Below, piece by piece: positions 26,588 to 35,086 of a stretch of DNA of 64,000 nucleotides (position 1 is its first letter; each line of letters begins with the position of its first letter). The notes beneath the pieces were generated by a model. That model had not been told where the DNA came from. It made no database searches and was given only the letters and a program-made list of their open reading frames with translations. The position numbers were made by a program, and so were the translations under genes. The DNA comes from Buttiauxella gaviniae (GTDB taxonomy: Bacteria; Pseudomonadota; Gammaproteobacteria; Enterobacterales; Enterobacteriaceae): the NCBI RefSeq assembly GCF_040786275.1, contig NZ_JBFMVT010000002.1:4030001-4094000 (forward strand). The letters are read 5' to 3'.

Positions 26588-27169
26588 TTAAGCTGCAAGA
26601 TTCTTCGCAACAAATTCCCAATTCACCAACGCCCAGAAATGCTCCAGGTATCCTGCGCGAGCATTGCGGTAGTCGATGTAATACGCATGTTCCCATACGT
26701 CTACAGTCAGCAGCGGTTTGGCCGCAGTGGTCAGCGGTGTGCCTGCGTTAGATGTAGAAACAATGGCTAACGAACCCTCTGCGTTTTTAACAAGCCAGGT
26801 CCAGCCTGCGCCAAAGTTCTTGATAGCGGCATCGGTAAACTGTTGCTTAAACTCAGCGAAGCTACCAAAAGATTGGTTGATAGCATCCAAAACAGCGCCC
26901 GTTGGTTCGCCGCCAGCATCAGGTGCCAGGCAGTTCCAGTAGAAGGTATGGTTCCACACCTGCGCTGCGTTGTTAAATACGCCGCCTTCAGAAGTGCGAA
27001 CGATCTCTTCGAGTGTTTTGCCTTCAAACGCTGTGCCCTTAACCAGATTGTTCAGGTTAGTGACGTAGGTTTGATGGTGTTTGCCGTAGTGGTATTCCAG
27101 CGTTTCGGCAGAGATATGCGGGGCTAAAGCATCTTTTGCATATGGTAGTGCAGGTAGTTCGAACGACAT
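26588..27169 (-). CDS. sodB: Iron superoxide dismutase
   Basis: Cytoplasmic Fe-dependent superoxide dismutase of 193 residues. Metal ligands H27, H74, D157 and H161 align with the E. coli enzyme at the same numbers, and the active-site context (WEHAYYIDY) is intact. AAAGGAG lies seven bases before the ATG; in E. coli this leader is the target of the sRNA RyhB. Unlike in E. coli, ydhP does not lie between sodB and purR. Confidence 0.98.
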   Translation of the reverse strand: MSFELPALPYAKDALAPHISAETLEYHYGKHHQTYVTNLNNLVKGTAFEGKTLEEIVRTSEGGVFNNAAQVWNHTFYWNCLAPDAGGEPTGAVLDAINQSFGSFAEFKQQFTDAAIKNFGAGWTWLVKNAEGSLAIVSTSNAGTPLTTAAKPLLTVDVWEHAYYIDYRNARAGYLEHFWALVNWEFVAKNLAA

Positions 27170-27259
27170 TGCTGACTCCTTTCGAATTATTTTGGGATTT
27201 TATGAACACTAAACAACCACGCTTAGTGTGGATTTAGGGTAACAAATTGAAAGGATAAG

Positions 27260-27300
27260 CAAAAGAAGATCTCACCTGCCCAAAGTAGGGCAGGTGAGAT
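27260..27300 (-). terminator. Rho-independent terminator of mepH
   Basis: ATCTCACCTGCCC...GGGCAGGTGAGAT, a 13-base perfect stem with a six-base loop. On the minus strand it is followed by CTTCTTTTGC. Confidence 0.85.
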
Positions 27301-27314
27301 TTGATGAAGGGAGA

Positions 27315-28172
27315 TTAGCGAATGGTTTTTGGCGTCATGACGCGTTTGGCACCCACATAGTGGCGCTGCCAGTAATCTTCGCTCAATGAAGTGATTTGAA
27401 TATCCCGGCCAGAACGCGGTGACTGAATAAATTTCCCGTTACCGACATAAACACCCACGTGATCCGCTGTGCCACGCCCCTGGGTGCGGAAGAACACCAG
27501 GTCGCCCGTTTCGAGTTCGCCACGGTCAACAGAAGAAGCATCACGCAGGTGATACATTTCATTGGCGGTACGTGGAATACGGAATTTCACTAAATCTTTA
27601 TAAGCGTAATAGACCAGACCGCTGCAATCGAAACCGGTGCGCGGAGAGGTGCCGCCCCAGCGATACGGTTTGCCAATCTGGCCCATCAGTTTGTTCATGG
27701 CTGTTTTCTGTGCTTTTTGCACGCGGACTTTATGCGCCTGCGCAATCGTCGTCGGTTGTTCAGCTTTTACTTTCACACAACGCACTTTGTGGCCTTTACG
27801 CGGCTTGCTGCATTTTTCGGTGAAAGTAACAGGCTGGACTTTAGCAATCTGGGAGGTTTTTTTACGGTCGTTTTTTGCGAGGTTTTTGGTTTTATTGGTG
27901 CTGGAATTCTTAGCCGTTTTTGTTTTTACCGCAGCGGATTCTTTTTTCTTGCTGGATGTTTTTGCTGTGGTGCTGGCTTTCTTGGTTGAGGTGGTGGTTT
28001 TTTCTTTACTCTTACTGCTCTTTTCTGTGCTCTTCGCCGTGCTTTTTTTCACAACGTGCGCTTTCTGCGCAACCACGGGACGTGCGTGTTCAGACGCCTG
28101 CGTCAATGGTGTATAAGGCAAGGTAAATAGCAGAGCACAGAGCGTGATAGAAATTTTTGTTATCCGCGCCAC
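27315..28172 (-). CDS. mepH: Murein DD-endopeptidase MepH (NlpC/P60 family)
   Basis: Periplasmic endopeptidase that cuts D-Ala-mDAP cross-links in peptidoglycan and helps open the wall for growth. It has 285 residues, a little longer than E. coli MepH. A signal peptide (about 1-27) is followed by a lysine/serine/threonine-rich, low-complexity linker (about 40-115), a small conserved segment with two cysteines (C121, C132), and the NlpC/P60 domain with catalytic C183 (FDCSGL) and H238 (ADHVGVYVG). It is monocistronic and followed by a strong terminator. Confidence 0.95.
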   Translation of the reverse strand: MARITKISITLCALLFTLPYTPLTQASEHARPVVAQKAHVVKKSTAKSTEKSSKSKEKTTTSTKKASTTAKTSSKKKESAAVKTKTAKNSSTNKTKNLAKNDRKKTSQIAKVQPVTFTEKCSKPRKGHKVRCVKVKAEQPTTIAQAHKVRVQKAQKTAMNKLMGQIGKPYRWGGTSPRTGFDCSGLVYYAYKDLVKFRIPRTANEMYHLRDASSVDRGELETGDLVFFRTQGRGTADHVGVYVGNGKFIQSPRSGRDIQITSLSEDYWQRHYVGAKRVMTPKTIR

Positions 28173-28534
28173 TCGACAATCCCCTGGTTAAAATAAATGC
28201 ACGATGAAAGCCATCATGCCCGTGTATGATTTTGCGAAACCCGCCGATTCTAATCTATTAGAAGCCATAAAGTTAATAACCTTTTGCTTATCGTTGTATT
28301 GTTTCGTTACCGGACGCAAATAAATTGACCAAACTAATCGTTTCACGGCTATTTATTGATCAGGGATAGGGTTATTTCCTGATTTGCAGCTACGCGAAAA
28401 GTGTTATTCTAGATACATGTTGTCCCTCCGTTGCGAACGTCAGAGAAACCCTGAAAAAAATGGTGTTTTCTGAAGAGGGTATCCATCGCTACAATGGCAG
28501 GCTACTGCCGAGACCAGGTTTGAGGAAGCAAGCA
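28173..28534. other. Divergent region between mepH and grxD, no gene seen
   Basis: About 360 bases holding the leftward mepH promoter and the rightward grxD promoter and leader. The TATTCTAGATACA stretch near 28405-28417 could contain the grxD -10. The frame extending upstream from grxD (from 28460) lacks a ribosome site and does not match the family start. Confidence 0.5.
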
Positions 28535-28879
28535 ATGAGCACTATTGAAAAAATCCAACAACAAATCACTGAGAACCCAATCCTTCTGTATATGAAAGGT
28601 TCTCCGAAACTGCCAAGCTGTGGCTTCTCAGCCCAGGCTGTGCAGGCGCTGTCTGCCTGTGGCGAGCGTTTCGCATACGTTGATATTTTACAGAATCCAG
28701 ACATCCGTGCTGAGCTGCCAAAATACGCTAACTGGCCGACTTTCCCGCAGCTATGGGTGGATGGTGAACTGGTTGGCGGCTGCGACATTATCATTGAGAT
28801 GTATCAGCGCGGCGAATTGCAGACACTGATTAAAGAGACTGCGGCTAAGCACAAATCTGAAGAGCCAGGCGAAGAGTAA
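28535..28879 (+). CDS. grxD: Monothiol glutaredoxin Grx4
   Basis: Monothiol glutaredoxin of 114 residues that binds and transfers [2Fe-2S] clusters with BolA partners. The motif is CGFS with the active cysteine C29 (KLPSCGFSAQAVQAL), and the glutathione-binding WPTFPQLW and GGCDI segments are present. Start at MSTIEKIQ is chosen by family match. In E. coli the helicase gene lhr lies between rnt and grxD; here the two genes converge on a shared terminator with no room for lhr. Confidence 0.97.
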   Translation: MSTIEKIQQQITENPILLYMKGSPKLPSCGFSAQAVQALSACGERFAYVDILQNPDIRAELPKYANWPTFPQLWVDGELVGGCDIIIEMYQRGELQTLIKETAAKHKSEEPGEE

Positions 28880-28900
28880 TTTGTAGCTAAGCAACAAATG

Positions 28901-28929
28901 AAAAAGCGACTTTGATAGTCGCTTTTTTT
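28901..28929. terminator. Bidirectional terminator between grxD and rnt
   Basis: AAAAAGCGACT-TTGAT-AGTCGC followed by seven T; on the minus strand the stem is also followed by five T. It serves grxD and rnt. Confidence 0.85.
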
Positions 28930-28933
28930 ATGC

Positions 28934-29587
28934 CTACGCTTCGGGTTCTACCGGGAGAGGCAGAGGCCAGCCGCCTAAACGTTTCCAGCGGTTGACGATT
29001 TCGCAAAACAGCAGGGCGGTTTGCTCGGTGTCATACAGCGCGGAGTGTGCCTGGCTGCTGTCAAACTTCATGCCTGCGGCAATACACGCCTTCGCCAGCA
29101 CGGTTTGGCCTAACGCAAGCCCGCTCAGGGCTGCGGTATCAAATGTCACAAAAGGATGGAACGGGTTACGTTTTAACGAAGCACGTTCTGCCGCCGCCAT
29201 CATAAAGCTGTGATCGAATGTGGCGTTGTGCGCCACCATAATCGCACGGTTACAACCGCTGTCTTTAATGCCTTTACGCACCATTTTGAAAATTGCATGT
29301 AGCGCATCATATTCGCTGACGGCACCACGCAACGGGTTATGCGGGTCGATACCATTAAAAGCCAGCGCTTCCGGCTCAAGTATAGCGCCTTCAAAAGGGT
29401 CGACGTGGAAATGCAGCGTTTCATCCGGCGATAACCAGCCGTCTTGATCCATCTTTAATGTGATGGCTGCGACTTCCAGTAAAGCATCGGTTTTAGCGTT
29501 AAACCCGGCGGTTTCAACGTCAATGACTACCGGATAAAAACCACGAAAACGGTCGCACAGGCTATGCAGTTGCGTGTTGTCAGACAT
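28934..29587 (-). CDS. rnt: Ribonuclease T
   Basis: 3'-5' exoribonuclease of the DEDD family that trims the CCA end of tRNA and matures other stable RNAs. It has 217 residues, close to the usual length. The exonuclease motifs are visible: D and E in [10 protein letters not shown] near residue 21, the second aspartate in [12 protein letters not shown], and the C-terminal [11 protein letters not shown]. It precedes no other gene on its strand and ends at the shared terminator with grxD. Confidence 0.96.
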   Translation of the reverse strand: MSDNTQLHSLCDRFRGFYPVVIDVETAGFNAKTDALLEVAAITLKMDQDGWLSPDETLHFHVDPFEGAILEPEALAFNGIDPHNPLRGAVSEYDALHAIFKMVRKGIKDSGCNRAIMVAHNATFDHSFMMAAAERASLKRNPFHPFVTFDTAALSGLALGQTVLAKACIAAGMKFDSSQAHSALYDTEQTALLFCEIVNRWKRLGGWPLPLPVEPEA

Positions 29588-29650
29588 CAGGATCTCTTAA
29601 TACGGGGAAAAAGCAGCGCGCATTATGGCAAATTTTACGGAGGGAAGCTA

Positions 29651-29671
29651 ACGGGTGCAGCGTGCACCCGT
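29651..29671 (-). terminator. Terminator of the nemR-nemA-gloA operon
   Basis: ACGGGTGCA-GCG-TGCACCCGT, a nine-base perfect stem, ten bases after the gloA stop; on the minus strand a short T-containing run (TAGCTTCC) follows. Confidence 0.6.
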
Positions 29672-29681
29672 AAACTGGATA

Positions 29682-30089
29682 TTAGTTACCCAAACCTTTA
29701 CCGGCATCTTTACTTTCGATCAGTTCGATTTTGTAACCGTCTGGATCTTCAACGAAAGCAATTACCGTGGAGCCGCCTTTAACCGGGCCCGCTTCGCGAG
29801 TGACGTTGCCACCGTTCTGGCGAATGCGCTCGCAGGCTTCAGCCGCATCGTCTACGCCCAGGGCGATGTGGCCGTATGCGTTACCCAGATCGTAGCTATC
29901 GGTACCCCAGTTGTAGGTCAGTTCGATAACCGCTTCTTCGGTTTCCGGGCCGTAGCCAACAAACGCCAGAGAGTATTTATATTCCGGATTTTCACTGGTA
30001 CGCAGCAGGGTCATGCCCAGTACGTTGGTGTAAAAGTTGATGGAGCGTTGCAGGTCGCCAACACGCAGCATGGTGTGAAGTAAGCGCAT
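29682..30089 (-). CDS. gloA: Glyoxalase I (lactoylglutathione lyase)
   Basis: Converts the methylglyoxal-glutathione hemithioacetal to S-lactoylglutathione, a Ni-dependent enzyme in enterobacteria. The 135 residues match E. coli; metal ligands H5, E56, H74 and E122 are all at the same positions. It is the last gene of the nemR-nemA-gloA operon, 84 bases after nemA, so its expression rises with the electrophile and bleach response governed by NemR. Confidence 0.97.
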   Translation of the reverse strand: MRLLHTMLRVGDLQRSINFYTNVLGMTLLRTSENPEYKYSLAFVGYGPETEEAVIELTYNWGTDSYDLGNAYGHIALGVDDAAEACERIRQNGGNVTREAGPVKGGSTVIAFVEDPDGYKIELIESKDAGKGLGN

Positions 30090-30173
30090 AAATTCCTCTT
30101 AGAATTAAAGGGTTAATTTCTAAATGTGAGGTAAGTATAGCGGCGAATCAACGCCGCTATCAATGAGAGAGGT

Positions 30174-31271
30174 CTACAAAGTCGGGTAATCGGTGTAGCC
30201 TTCAGCGCCGCCGCCGTAGAAACTTTCTGGACGTTGGGCATTAAGTTCAGCCTTGTGATGCAGACGTTCAACCAGATCCGGGTTGGCAATGTAATCGCGA
30301 CCAAAGGCGACCGCATCGATTAAACCTTTCTCGATAAGCGCTTCGGCTTTCTCTGGGGTGTATGCCCCCGCGCCGATAATTACCCCGTTAAAGCGCTCAC
30401 GCACTTTCTGACGGAATGCCTCGGTGTAGGATTCGCCGCCAGCCCAGTCAGGCTCGGACATGTGCAGGTACGCAATGCCGCGTTTGTTTAACTCTTCAAT
30501 CAGATACAGCGCATCGGCTTCTTCATCCGGGCCGTTATCAACATTCTGGAATGAACCGATCGGCGAAACACGGATCCCAATGCGATCGGCGCTCCATTCT
30601 TTGCACGCGGCATCCACCACTTCGAGCACCAGACGTGCGCGGTTTTCGCGGCTGCCGCCGTACTCATCAGTACGATGGTTAGACGTTGGAGACAAGAACT
30701 GGTGCAGCAGATAGCCGTGTGCGGAGTGCAGTTCGACCATATCAAAACCTGCATCGCGTGCATTGCCAACGGCCTGGCGGAAGTCATTTACGATGCCAGG
30801 AATTTCATTTAGCTCAAGAGCACGTGGCATTGAGGTATCGACGCGGATCGCATGGCCATTTTCATCACGCAATGAGGTACGTGTGCCCGCAGAAAGAGCG
30901 GAAGGCGCTACAGGAGCCTGCTGGCCCGGCTGAATGCTGGAGTGTGAAATACGACCAGTGTGCCACAATTGCACGGCAATGCGCCCGTCTGCGGCATGAA
31001 CGCCCGCTGTGATTTTCTTCCAGGCGGCAATTTGCTCATCGCTGTGCAGACCCGGTGCGCCTTCGTAGCCTTTTGCCTGAGCAGAAATCTGCGTAGCTTC
31101 GCTGATAATAAGCCCGGAGCTTGCGCGTTGACGGTAATATTCGCCCATCAATGGGGTCGGAATATCACCCGGAACGATGCTGCGCAGTCGGGTTAATGGC
31201 GCCATAAAAATACGGTTTGGTGTTGTGATGGCACCGACTTTCAGTGGAGTAAATAATTTATCTGCTGACAT
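30174..31271 (-). CDS. nemA: N-ethylmaleimide reductase (old yellow enzyme family)
   Basis: FMN-dependent reductase of electrophilic alkenes, nitro compounds and similar toxic molecules. The 365 residues fit the family, with the OYE signature regions [19 protein letters not shown] and [16 protein letters not shown] (the substrate-binding H182-type residue lies within). It follows nemR, and a second NemR-like box (31287-31301) precedes it, so it may also be transcribed on its own. Confidence 0.96.
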   Translation of the reverse strand: MSADKLFTPLKVGAITTPNRIFMAPLTRLRSIVPGDIPTPLMGEYYRQRASSGLIISEATQISAQAKGYEGAPGLHSDEQIAAWKKITAGVHAADGRIAVQLWHTGRISHSSIQPGQQAPVAPSALSAGTRTSLRDENGHAIRVDTSMPRALELNEIPGIVNDFRQAVGNARDAGFDMVELHSAHGYLLHQFLSPTSNHRTDEYGGSRENRARLVLEVVDAACKEWSADRIGIRVSPIGSFQNVDNGPDEEADALYLIEELNKRGIAYLHMSEPDWAGGESYTEAFRQKVRERFNGVIIGAGAYTPEKAEALIEKGLIDAVAFGRDYIANPDLVERLHHKAELNAQRPESFYGGGAEGYTDYPTL

Positions 31272-31286
31272 ATAAAACGCCTCGAA

Positions 31287-31301
31287 TAGACCGGTCGTCT
31301 A
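31287..31301. promoter_or_regulatory. NemR box upstream of nemA
   Basis: TAGAC-CGGTC-GTCTA, five-base arms, 16 bases before the nemA start. It shares its arms with the site upstream of nemR. It suggests NemR also acts inside the operon. Confidence 0.65.
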
Positions 31302-31325
31302 GTTTTAAATTAAATAAAAAGCCTG

Positions 31326-31925
31326 TCAGGAGACAGGCTCCGCTAATAGTTGAGTCACGTGGGCGAGGGCGCATTCCAGCGGCATCGCACTCCGGGAAAT
31401 CTTCGCCTGTAGACTGGCTCCGAGCCACAGGGCATAAATAACGTGTGCCTGACTTAACGCGGCGTCGGTTAACTTCAGGCTTTTCTCAGCGAGGCCTTTT
31501 TCAAGAGCATCGGCCAACTGAGAAACAATTTGCACCGAGCCTTTGTTGAGCGCCGCACGCATATCTTCTGAAAGGTCACAGACTTCGGCTGAAAGTTTAA
31601 CCGTCAAACAACTGATCAAACTTCCGTGCTGCGAAAACCAGGTGACGCTTTCCTGATACCACGCCAGTAATCTTTCACGATATGTCCCGTGCCCCTGCGA
31701 AAAATGGTGCTGTAATCGCAGGTTGTAGGCAGTGTAATAGCGCTCAAGCATTGCCACGCCAAACGCCTCTTTAGAGCGGAAGTAGTGGTAGAAAGAGCCT
31801 TTGGGCACTTCGGCTGTGCTTAACAGTTCGCTTAATCCCATGCCGGTAAATCCGCGTTGCAGGCAGAGCTGCTCGCCGGTGGCAAGGAGATGTTCACGAG
31901 TGTCATGGTCAGGATGTCTGTTCAT
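31326..31925 (-). CDS. nemR: TetR-family electrophile/bleach-responsive repressor NemR
   Basis: TetR-type repressor of nemA and gloA, 199 residues. The N-terminal helix-turn-helix (GMGLSELLSTAEVPKGSFYHYF) is typical. C106 and K175, which in E. coli NemR form the reversible sulfenamide bond upon chloramine or HOCl exposure, are at the same positions here, so the redox switch should work. It is autoregulated through the box at 31941-31956. Downstream genes nemA and gloA follow on the same strand. Confidence 0.96.
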   Translation of the reverse strand: MNRHPDHDTREHLLATGEQLCLQRGFTGMGLSELLSTAEVPKGSFYHYFRSKEAFGVAMLERYYTAYNLRLQHHFSQGHGTYRERLLAWYQESVTWFSQHGSLISCLTVKLSAEVCDLSEDMRAALNKGSVQIVSQLADALEKGLAEKSLKLTDAALSQAHVIYALWLGASLQAKISRSAMPLECALAHVTQLLAEPVS

Positions 31926-31940
31926 GGGGAAATACTCTAA

Positions 31941-31956
31941 TAGACCAGTCGGTCTA
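31941..31956. promoter_or_regulatory. NemR box upstream of nemR
   Basis: TAGACC-AGTC-GGTCTA, a perfect six-base-arm palindrome 16 bases upstream of the nemR start, in the position of the known E. coli NemR operator. Confidence 0.8.
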
Positions 31957-31965
31957 AGGCAAGTG

Positions 31966-31994
31966 TCAGGCGGCAGAATTTTCCTGCCGCCTGA
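31966..31994 (-). terminator. Strong hairpin after eptA
   Basis: TCAGGCGGCAG...CTGCCGCCTGA, an 11-base perfect stem with a seven-base loop directly after the eptA stop (31998). The minus-strand side lacks a clear U tract, but the stem probably insulates nemR from eptA transcription. Confidence 0.55.
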
Positions 31995-31997
31995 GGT

Positions 31998-33626
31998 TCA
32001 GGCTTTACGACAACCGGCGAGAATATCCATATCAGGCTGATATTGTGAGGTTTTAATATCCATCATGCCTAAAAGGGTCGAGAAAATATTGTCCTGAGAA
32101 ACGTGTTCACCGGCGGCCTTTTGGGCCAGGCAGCCCGTATTTACCGCAAAATTTTGCTGATAATCCTTCGACAGCCAGAACAGGAACGGAATATGTGTTT
32201 GCTGGGAGGGAGCCAACATATACGGCGTGCCGTGCAGGTAAATCCCGTTTTCACCCAACGATTCACCGTGATCGGCGAGGTAGACCAGCGCGGTGTTAAA
32301 CTGCTCGCTATGCGCTTTCAGTTCATCAATGGTTCGGCTGACAATATCATCGGTATACAAAATCGTGTTGTCATAGGTATTAATGAGCGACTGACGATCG
32401 CAGTCCTGAATCTGGTTGCTGTCACAGGTTGGAGTGAACTGGCGGAATTTATCCGGATAACGGCGATAGTAAGCCGGGCCGTGGCTGCCCATCAGGTGCA
32501 GGACAATCACGGAGTCTTGTTGCAAGCCGTCCAGTACATTCCCAAAGCGGTGCAGCAACGCATCGTCCCAACAGGATTTATCTTTGCACAGGGAGTCCAG
32601 ATTCCACTGCGTCATGTCGGTATGCGGAATACGGTCACATGCCCCTTTACAGCCGCCGTCGTTTTCACGCCACAGCAGGTTAACGCCCGCGTGCGCCATC
32701 ACATCCAGTAAACCCTCCTGGTGACGCGCCAGATCCGCATCGTAATTTTTGCGTGGCATATTGGAGAACATGCAGGGCACAGAGATCGCTGTTTCCGTGC
32801 CGCAAGAAGAAGCGTTAGGGAAGTAGATCACGTCGCGTTTTTTCAGTTCCGGGTTGGTTTCGCGCACGTAACCATTCAATGAATAGTTTTCAGCGCGCGA
32901 CGCTTCGCCCACCACAAACACCACGACCGTTTTCTTTTTCTGCTGGCTAATCAGTGGGCCTTTTTTCGCATCTTCGCCAATTTTAATCAGCGACCGATCG
33001 CCTGCAAACCAGCGATCTTTGCTATAGCGGCTAATGGCGCTGATGTAGTTGGCGGGCGTTACCATTTTCACCACGCCTTTATTATTGCGAAACAGCAAGG
33101 CGTAATCTTTATAAAATACCGAAGCCACCAGAATAATGATCAGCAAGCCCGCCAGAACGCCCACCAGGCGAGTGAGAAGGGTGTGCCACCAGCGTATCGG
33201 TTTGATCTTAATTGCCGCCAGAATAACCGCGGGTACAACACCTGCAAACCCCAGCCAGAGCAGTAATTGCGGAGTAATAAGCGCCACGGCTTCCTGGGAG
33301 TCGGTTTCGAAGACGTTGGTCATCATATCTTTGTCGATGACCGCGCCGTAGGTGTACATAAAGTAGTTACTGGCTGCACAGCCAATGACCAGGATAACCA
33401 GCAGCGGTTTACGCAACCAGGGCAAATTAATCAGGCTGAATGTTGTTAGCCAGGCACTGAACAGTACAACCGGGACGGAAATCGCAAAAATCCAGCTGTG
33501 GAACGAGTCAGGAGCAATAATCTCCCAGGCGTGCTTAATAAACAGGGAATTGATTAGGGTGAAGAAGAATGCACAGCAAAGATTAAACTTTGAATCGTTA
33601 CACTGTAACTTTTTAAGGGCTTCCAT
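31998..33626 (-). CDS. eptA: Lipid A phosphoethanolamine transferase EptA
   Basis: Inner-membrane enzyme that adds phosphoethanolamine to lipid A, reducing the binding of cationic peptides such as polymyxin. It has 542 residues. Five membrane segments occupy the first 175 residues and a periplasmic sulfatase-fold domain follows. Active-site parts are E241 (VVGEASRAEN), the nucleophile T277 (SSCGTETAISVPC) and DHGES near residue 455; disulfide-forming cysteines are conserved. It resembles EptA (PmrC) much more than the ancient MCR-9-like branch as I recall it. A promoter with a PmrA-type box precedes it (33652-33691). In E. coli eptA is next to basRS; here it stands alone between nemR and ydhL. 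Confidence 0.93.
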   Translation of the reverse strand: MEALKKLQCNDSKFNLCCAFFFTLINSLFIKHAWEIIAPDSFHSWIFAISVPVVLFSAWLTTFSLINLPWLRKPLLVILVIGCAASNYFMYTYGAVIDKDMMTNVFETDSQEAVALITPQLLLWLGFAGVVPAVILAAIKIKPIRWWHTLLTRLVGVLAGLLIIILVASVFYKDYALLFRNNKGVVKMVTPANYISAISRYSKDRWFAGDRSLIKIGEDAKKGPLISQQKKKTVVVFVVGEASRAENYSLNGYVRETNPELKKRDVIYFPNASSCGTETAISVPCMFSNMPRKNYDADLARHQEGLLDVMAHAGVNLLWRENDGGCKGACDRIPHTDMTQWNLDSLCKDKSCWDDALLHRFGNVLDGLQQDSVIVLHLMGSHGPAYYRRYPDKFRQFTPTCDSNQIQDCDRQSLINTYDNTILYTDDIVSRTIDELKAHSEQFNTALVYLADHGESLGENGIYLHGTPYMLAPSQQTHIPFLFWLSKDYQQNFAVNTGCLAQKAAGEHVSQDNIFSTLLGMMDIKTSQYQPDMDILAGCRKA

Positions 33627-33651
33627 AACAACCGTAAATGCTTATAGAGAA

Positions 33652-33691
33652 TGTATACAGACTAATGAATGAAGATTAGGTGAACCTTAAT
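33652..33691 (-). promoter_or_regulatory. Predicted PmrA (BasR)-dependent promoter of eptA
   Basis: On the minus strand: ATTAAG-GTTCA-CCTAAT (33691-33675), two half-sites each matching YTTAAK at five of six positions, five bases apart. The second half-site occupies the -35 position: 17 bases later comes TATACA (33657-33652) as -10. This is the layout of PmrA-activated promoters, where the box replaces the -35. The predicted start lies about 20 bases before the eptA ATG. Confidence 0.7.
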
Positions 33692-33810
33692 TTAAAAAAT
33701 CCGCGCAGCGTTTTGTAATCGGGACAAGCGCTACGAATATTCACCGCACCGCTTGCAACATTTTGACTGTCGGTCTTCAATTGAAGCAATGATGCAAAAG
33801 AGGTATGAAG

Positions 33811-34050
33811 GTGTCTGAACAGTTAGAGTTTTTCCCGATACAAAGCCCGTGTCGCGGGATCTGCCAGTCAGATGAGCGTGGTTTTTGCCGCGGTTGTATG
33901 CGTAGCCGTGACGAGCGTTTCCAATGGCAGCAAATGAGCGACGGGCAAAAGCAAGAAGTGCTGCGGTTATGCCGCCAGCGATTGATGCGCAAATTGCGTG
34001 CAGGCAAATCACCATCCCCCGAAGAACCGCAACAACCCTCACTTTTTTAA
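33811..34050 (+). CDS. ydhL: DUF1289 protein YdhL
   Basis: Small protein of 79 residues with a conserved N-terminal cysteine cluster (SPCRGICQSDERGFCRGCMRSRDE), probably a zinc- or iron-sulfur-binding site, and an arginine-rich tail. I chose GTG at 33811 because AGAGG is seven bases upstream and the product then matches E. coli YdhL; the ATG at 33805 is only one base from that ribosome site. Its function is unknown. It lies next to ydhF and divergent from eptA. Confidence 0.9.
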   Translation: MSEQLEFFPIQSPCRGICQSDERGFCRGCMRSRDERFQWQQMSDGQKQEVLRLCRQRLMRKLRAGKSPSPEEPQQPSLF

Positions 34051-34107
34051 TTCCTTGATACCGTTATACTCAGTCGCAGAATTCGTTTATTACTGAGGAC
34101 ACGTTTT

Positions 34108-35004
34108 ATGGTACAGCGCATTACGATCTCCCCGCAGGGGCCAGAGTTTTCACGCCTGGTGATGGGGTATTGGCGTTTGATGGAGTGGAACATGTCTGCT
34201 CGTCAACTGGCGAGCTTTATTGAAGAGCATGTCGAACTGGGGATTACCACCGCCGATCACGCCGATATTTATGGGGGGTATCAGTGCGAAGCGGCATTTG
34301 GTGAAGCGATGCGCTTAGCGCCCCATTTGCGCCAGAAAATGGAAATTGTTACGAAGTGCGGGATTGCCACCACGGCCAATCCAAACCATGCGTTAGGCCA
34401 CTACATTACGGATAAATCCCACATCATCAACAGCGCAGAAACCTCGCTTCAGAACCTGGCGACGGATTATCTCGATTTGCTGCTTATTCACCGCCCCGAT
34501 CCTTTGATGGATGCTGACGAAGTGGCTGAAGCCTTTACCAGCCTGCATCAAAGCGGAAAAGTGCGCCACTTTGGCGTGTCGAACTTTACCCCTGCGCAGT
34601 TTGCGTTGCTGCAATCTCGCCTGCCATTCACCCTTGCAACGAACCAGGTTGAAATCTCTCCGGTTCATCAGCCGACTATCCTTGATGGTACGCTGGATCA
34701 GTGCCAGCAGTTGCGTGTTCATCCAATGGCGTGGTCATGTCTGGGCGGCGGGAGCCTGTTTAACGACGAAGCATACCAACCGCTTAGAGACGAATTACGC
34801 GCTGTTGCGGCTGAAATGGGTGCGGAAACCATTGAACAGGTGGTTTACGCCTGGGTGATGCGCCTCCCGTCTAAGCCACTGCCAATTATTGGTTCCGGTA
34901 AAATCGAACGCGTGCGCTCTGCGATTCACGCTCTGAGCCTTGATATGAGCCGCCAGCAGTGGTTCCGTATCCGTAAGGCTGCGCTGGGTTACGACGTACC
35001 GTAA
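34108..35004 (+). CDS. ydhF: Aldo/keto reductase YdhF
   Basis: Predicted NADPH-dependent oxidoreductase of the aldo/keto reductase superfamily, 298 residues, the same length as E. coli YdhF. The catalytic tetrad parts are visible: DHADIYGGYQ (Asp and Tyr), VTKCGIAT (Lys) and LLIHRPDPL (His). The NADP-binding IIGSGKIERV is near the C-terminus. The physiological substrate is not known. It follows ydhL by 57 bases and is probably cotranscribed. Confidence 0.93.
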   Translation: MVQRITISPQGPEFSRLVMGYWRLMEWNMSARQLASFIEEHVELGITTADHADIYGGYQCEAAFGEAMRLAPHLRQKMEIVTKCGIATTANPNHALGHYITDKSHIINSAETSLQNLATDYLDLLLIHRPDPLMDADEVAEAFTSLHQSGKVRHFGVSNFTPAQFALLQSRLPFTLATNQVEISPVHQPTILDGTLDQCQQLRVHPMAWSCLGGGSLFNDEAYQPLRDELRAVAAEMGAETIEQVVYAWVMRLPSKPLPIIGSGKIERVRSAIHALSLDMSRQQWFRIRKAALGYDVP

Positions 35005-35086
35005 GCGACAAAAAACGTTATCTCCCGGATGAATCCACCTGTCTGGCCTATGCTTAACAGGGTAAAAATGAATCCGGGAGATAAAT

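Noticed and set aside
31998..33626. A mobile colistin-resistance (mcr) gene
   Set aside because: Sequence resembles chromosomal EptA rather than MCR proteins as I recall them, and no insertion sequence flanks it.
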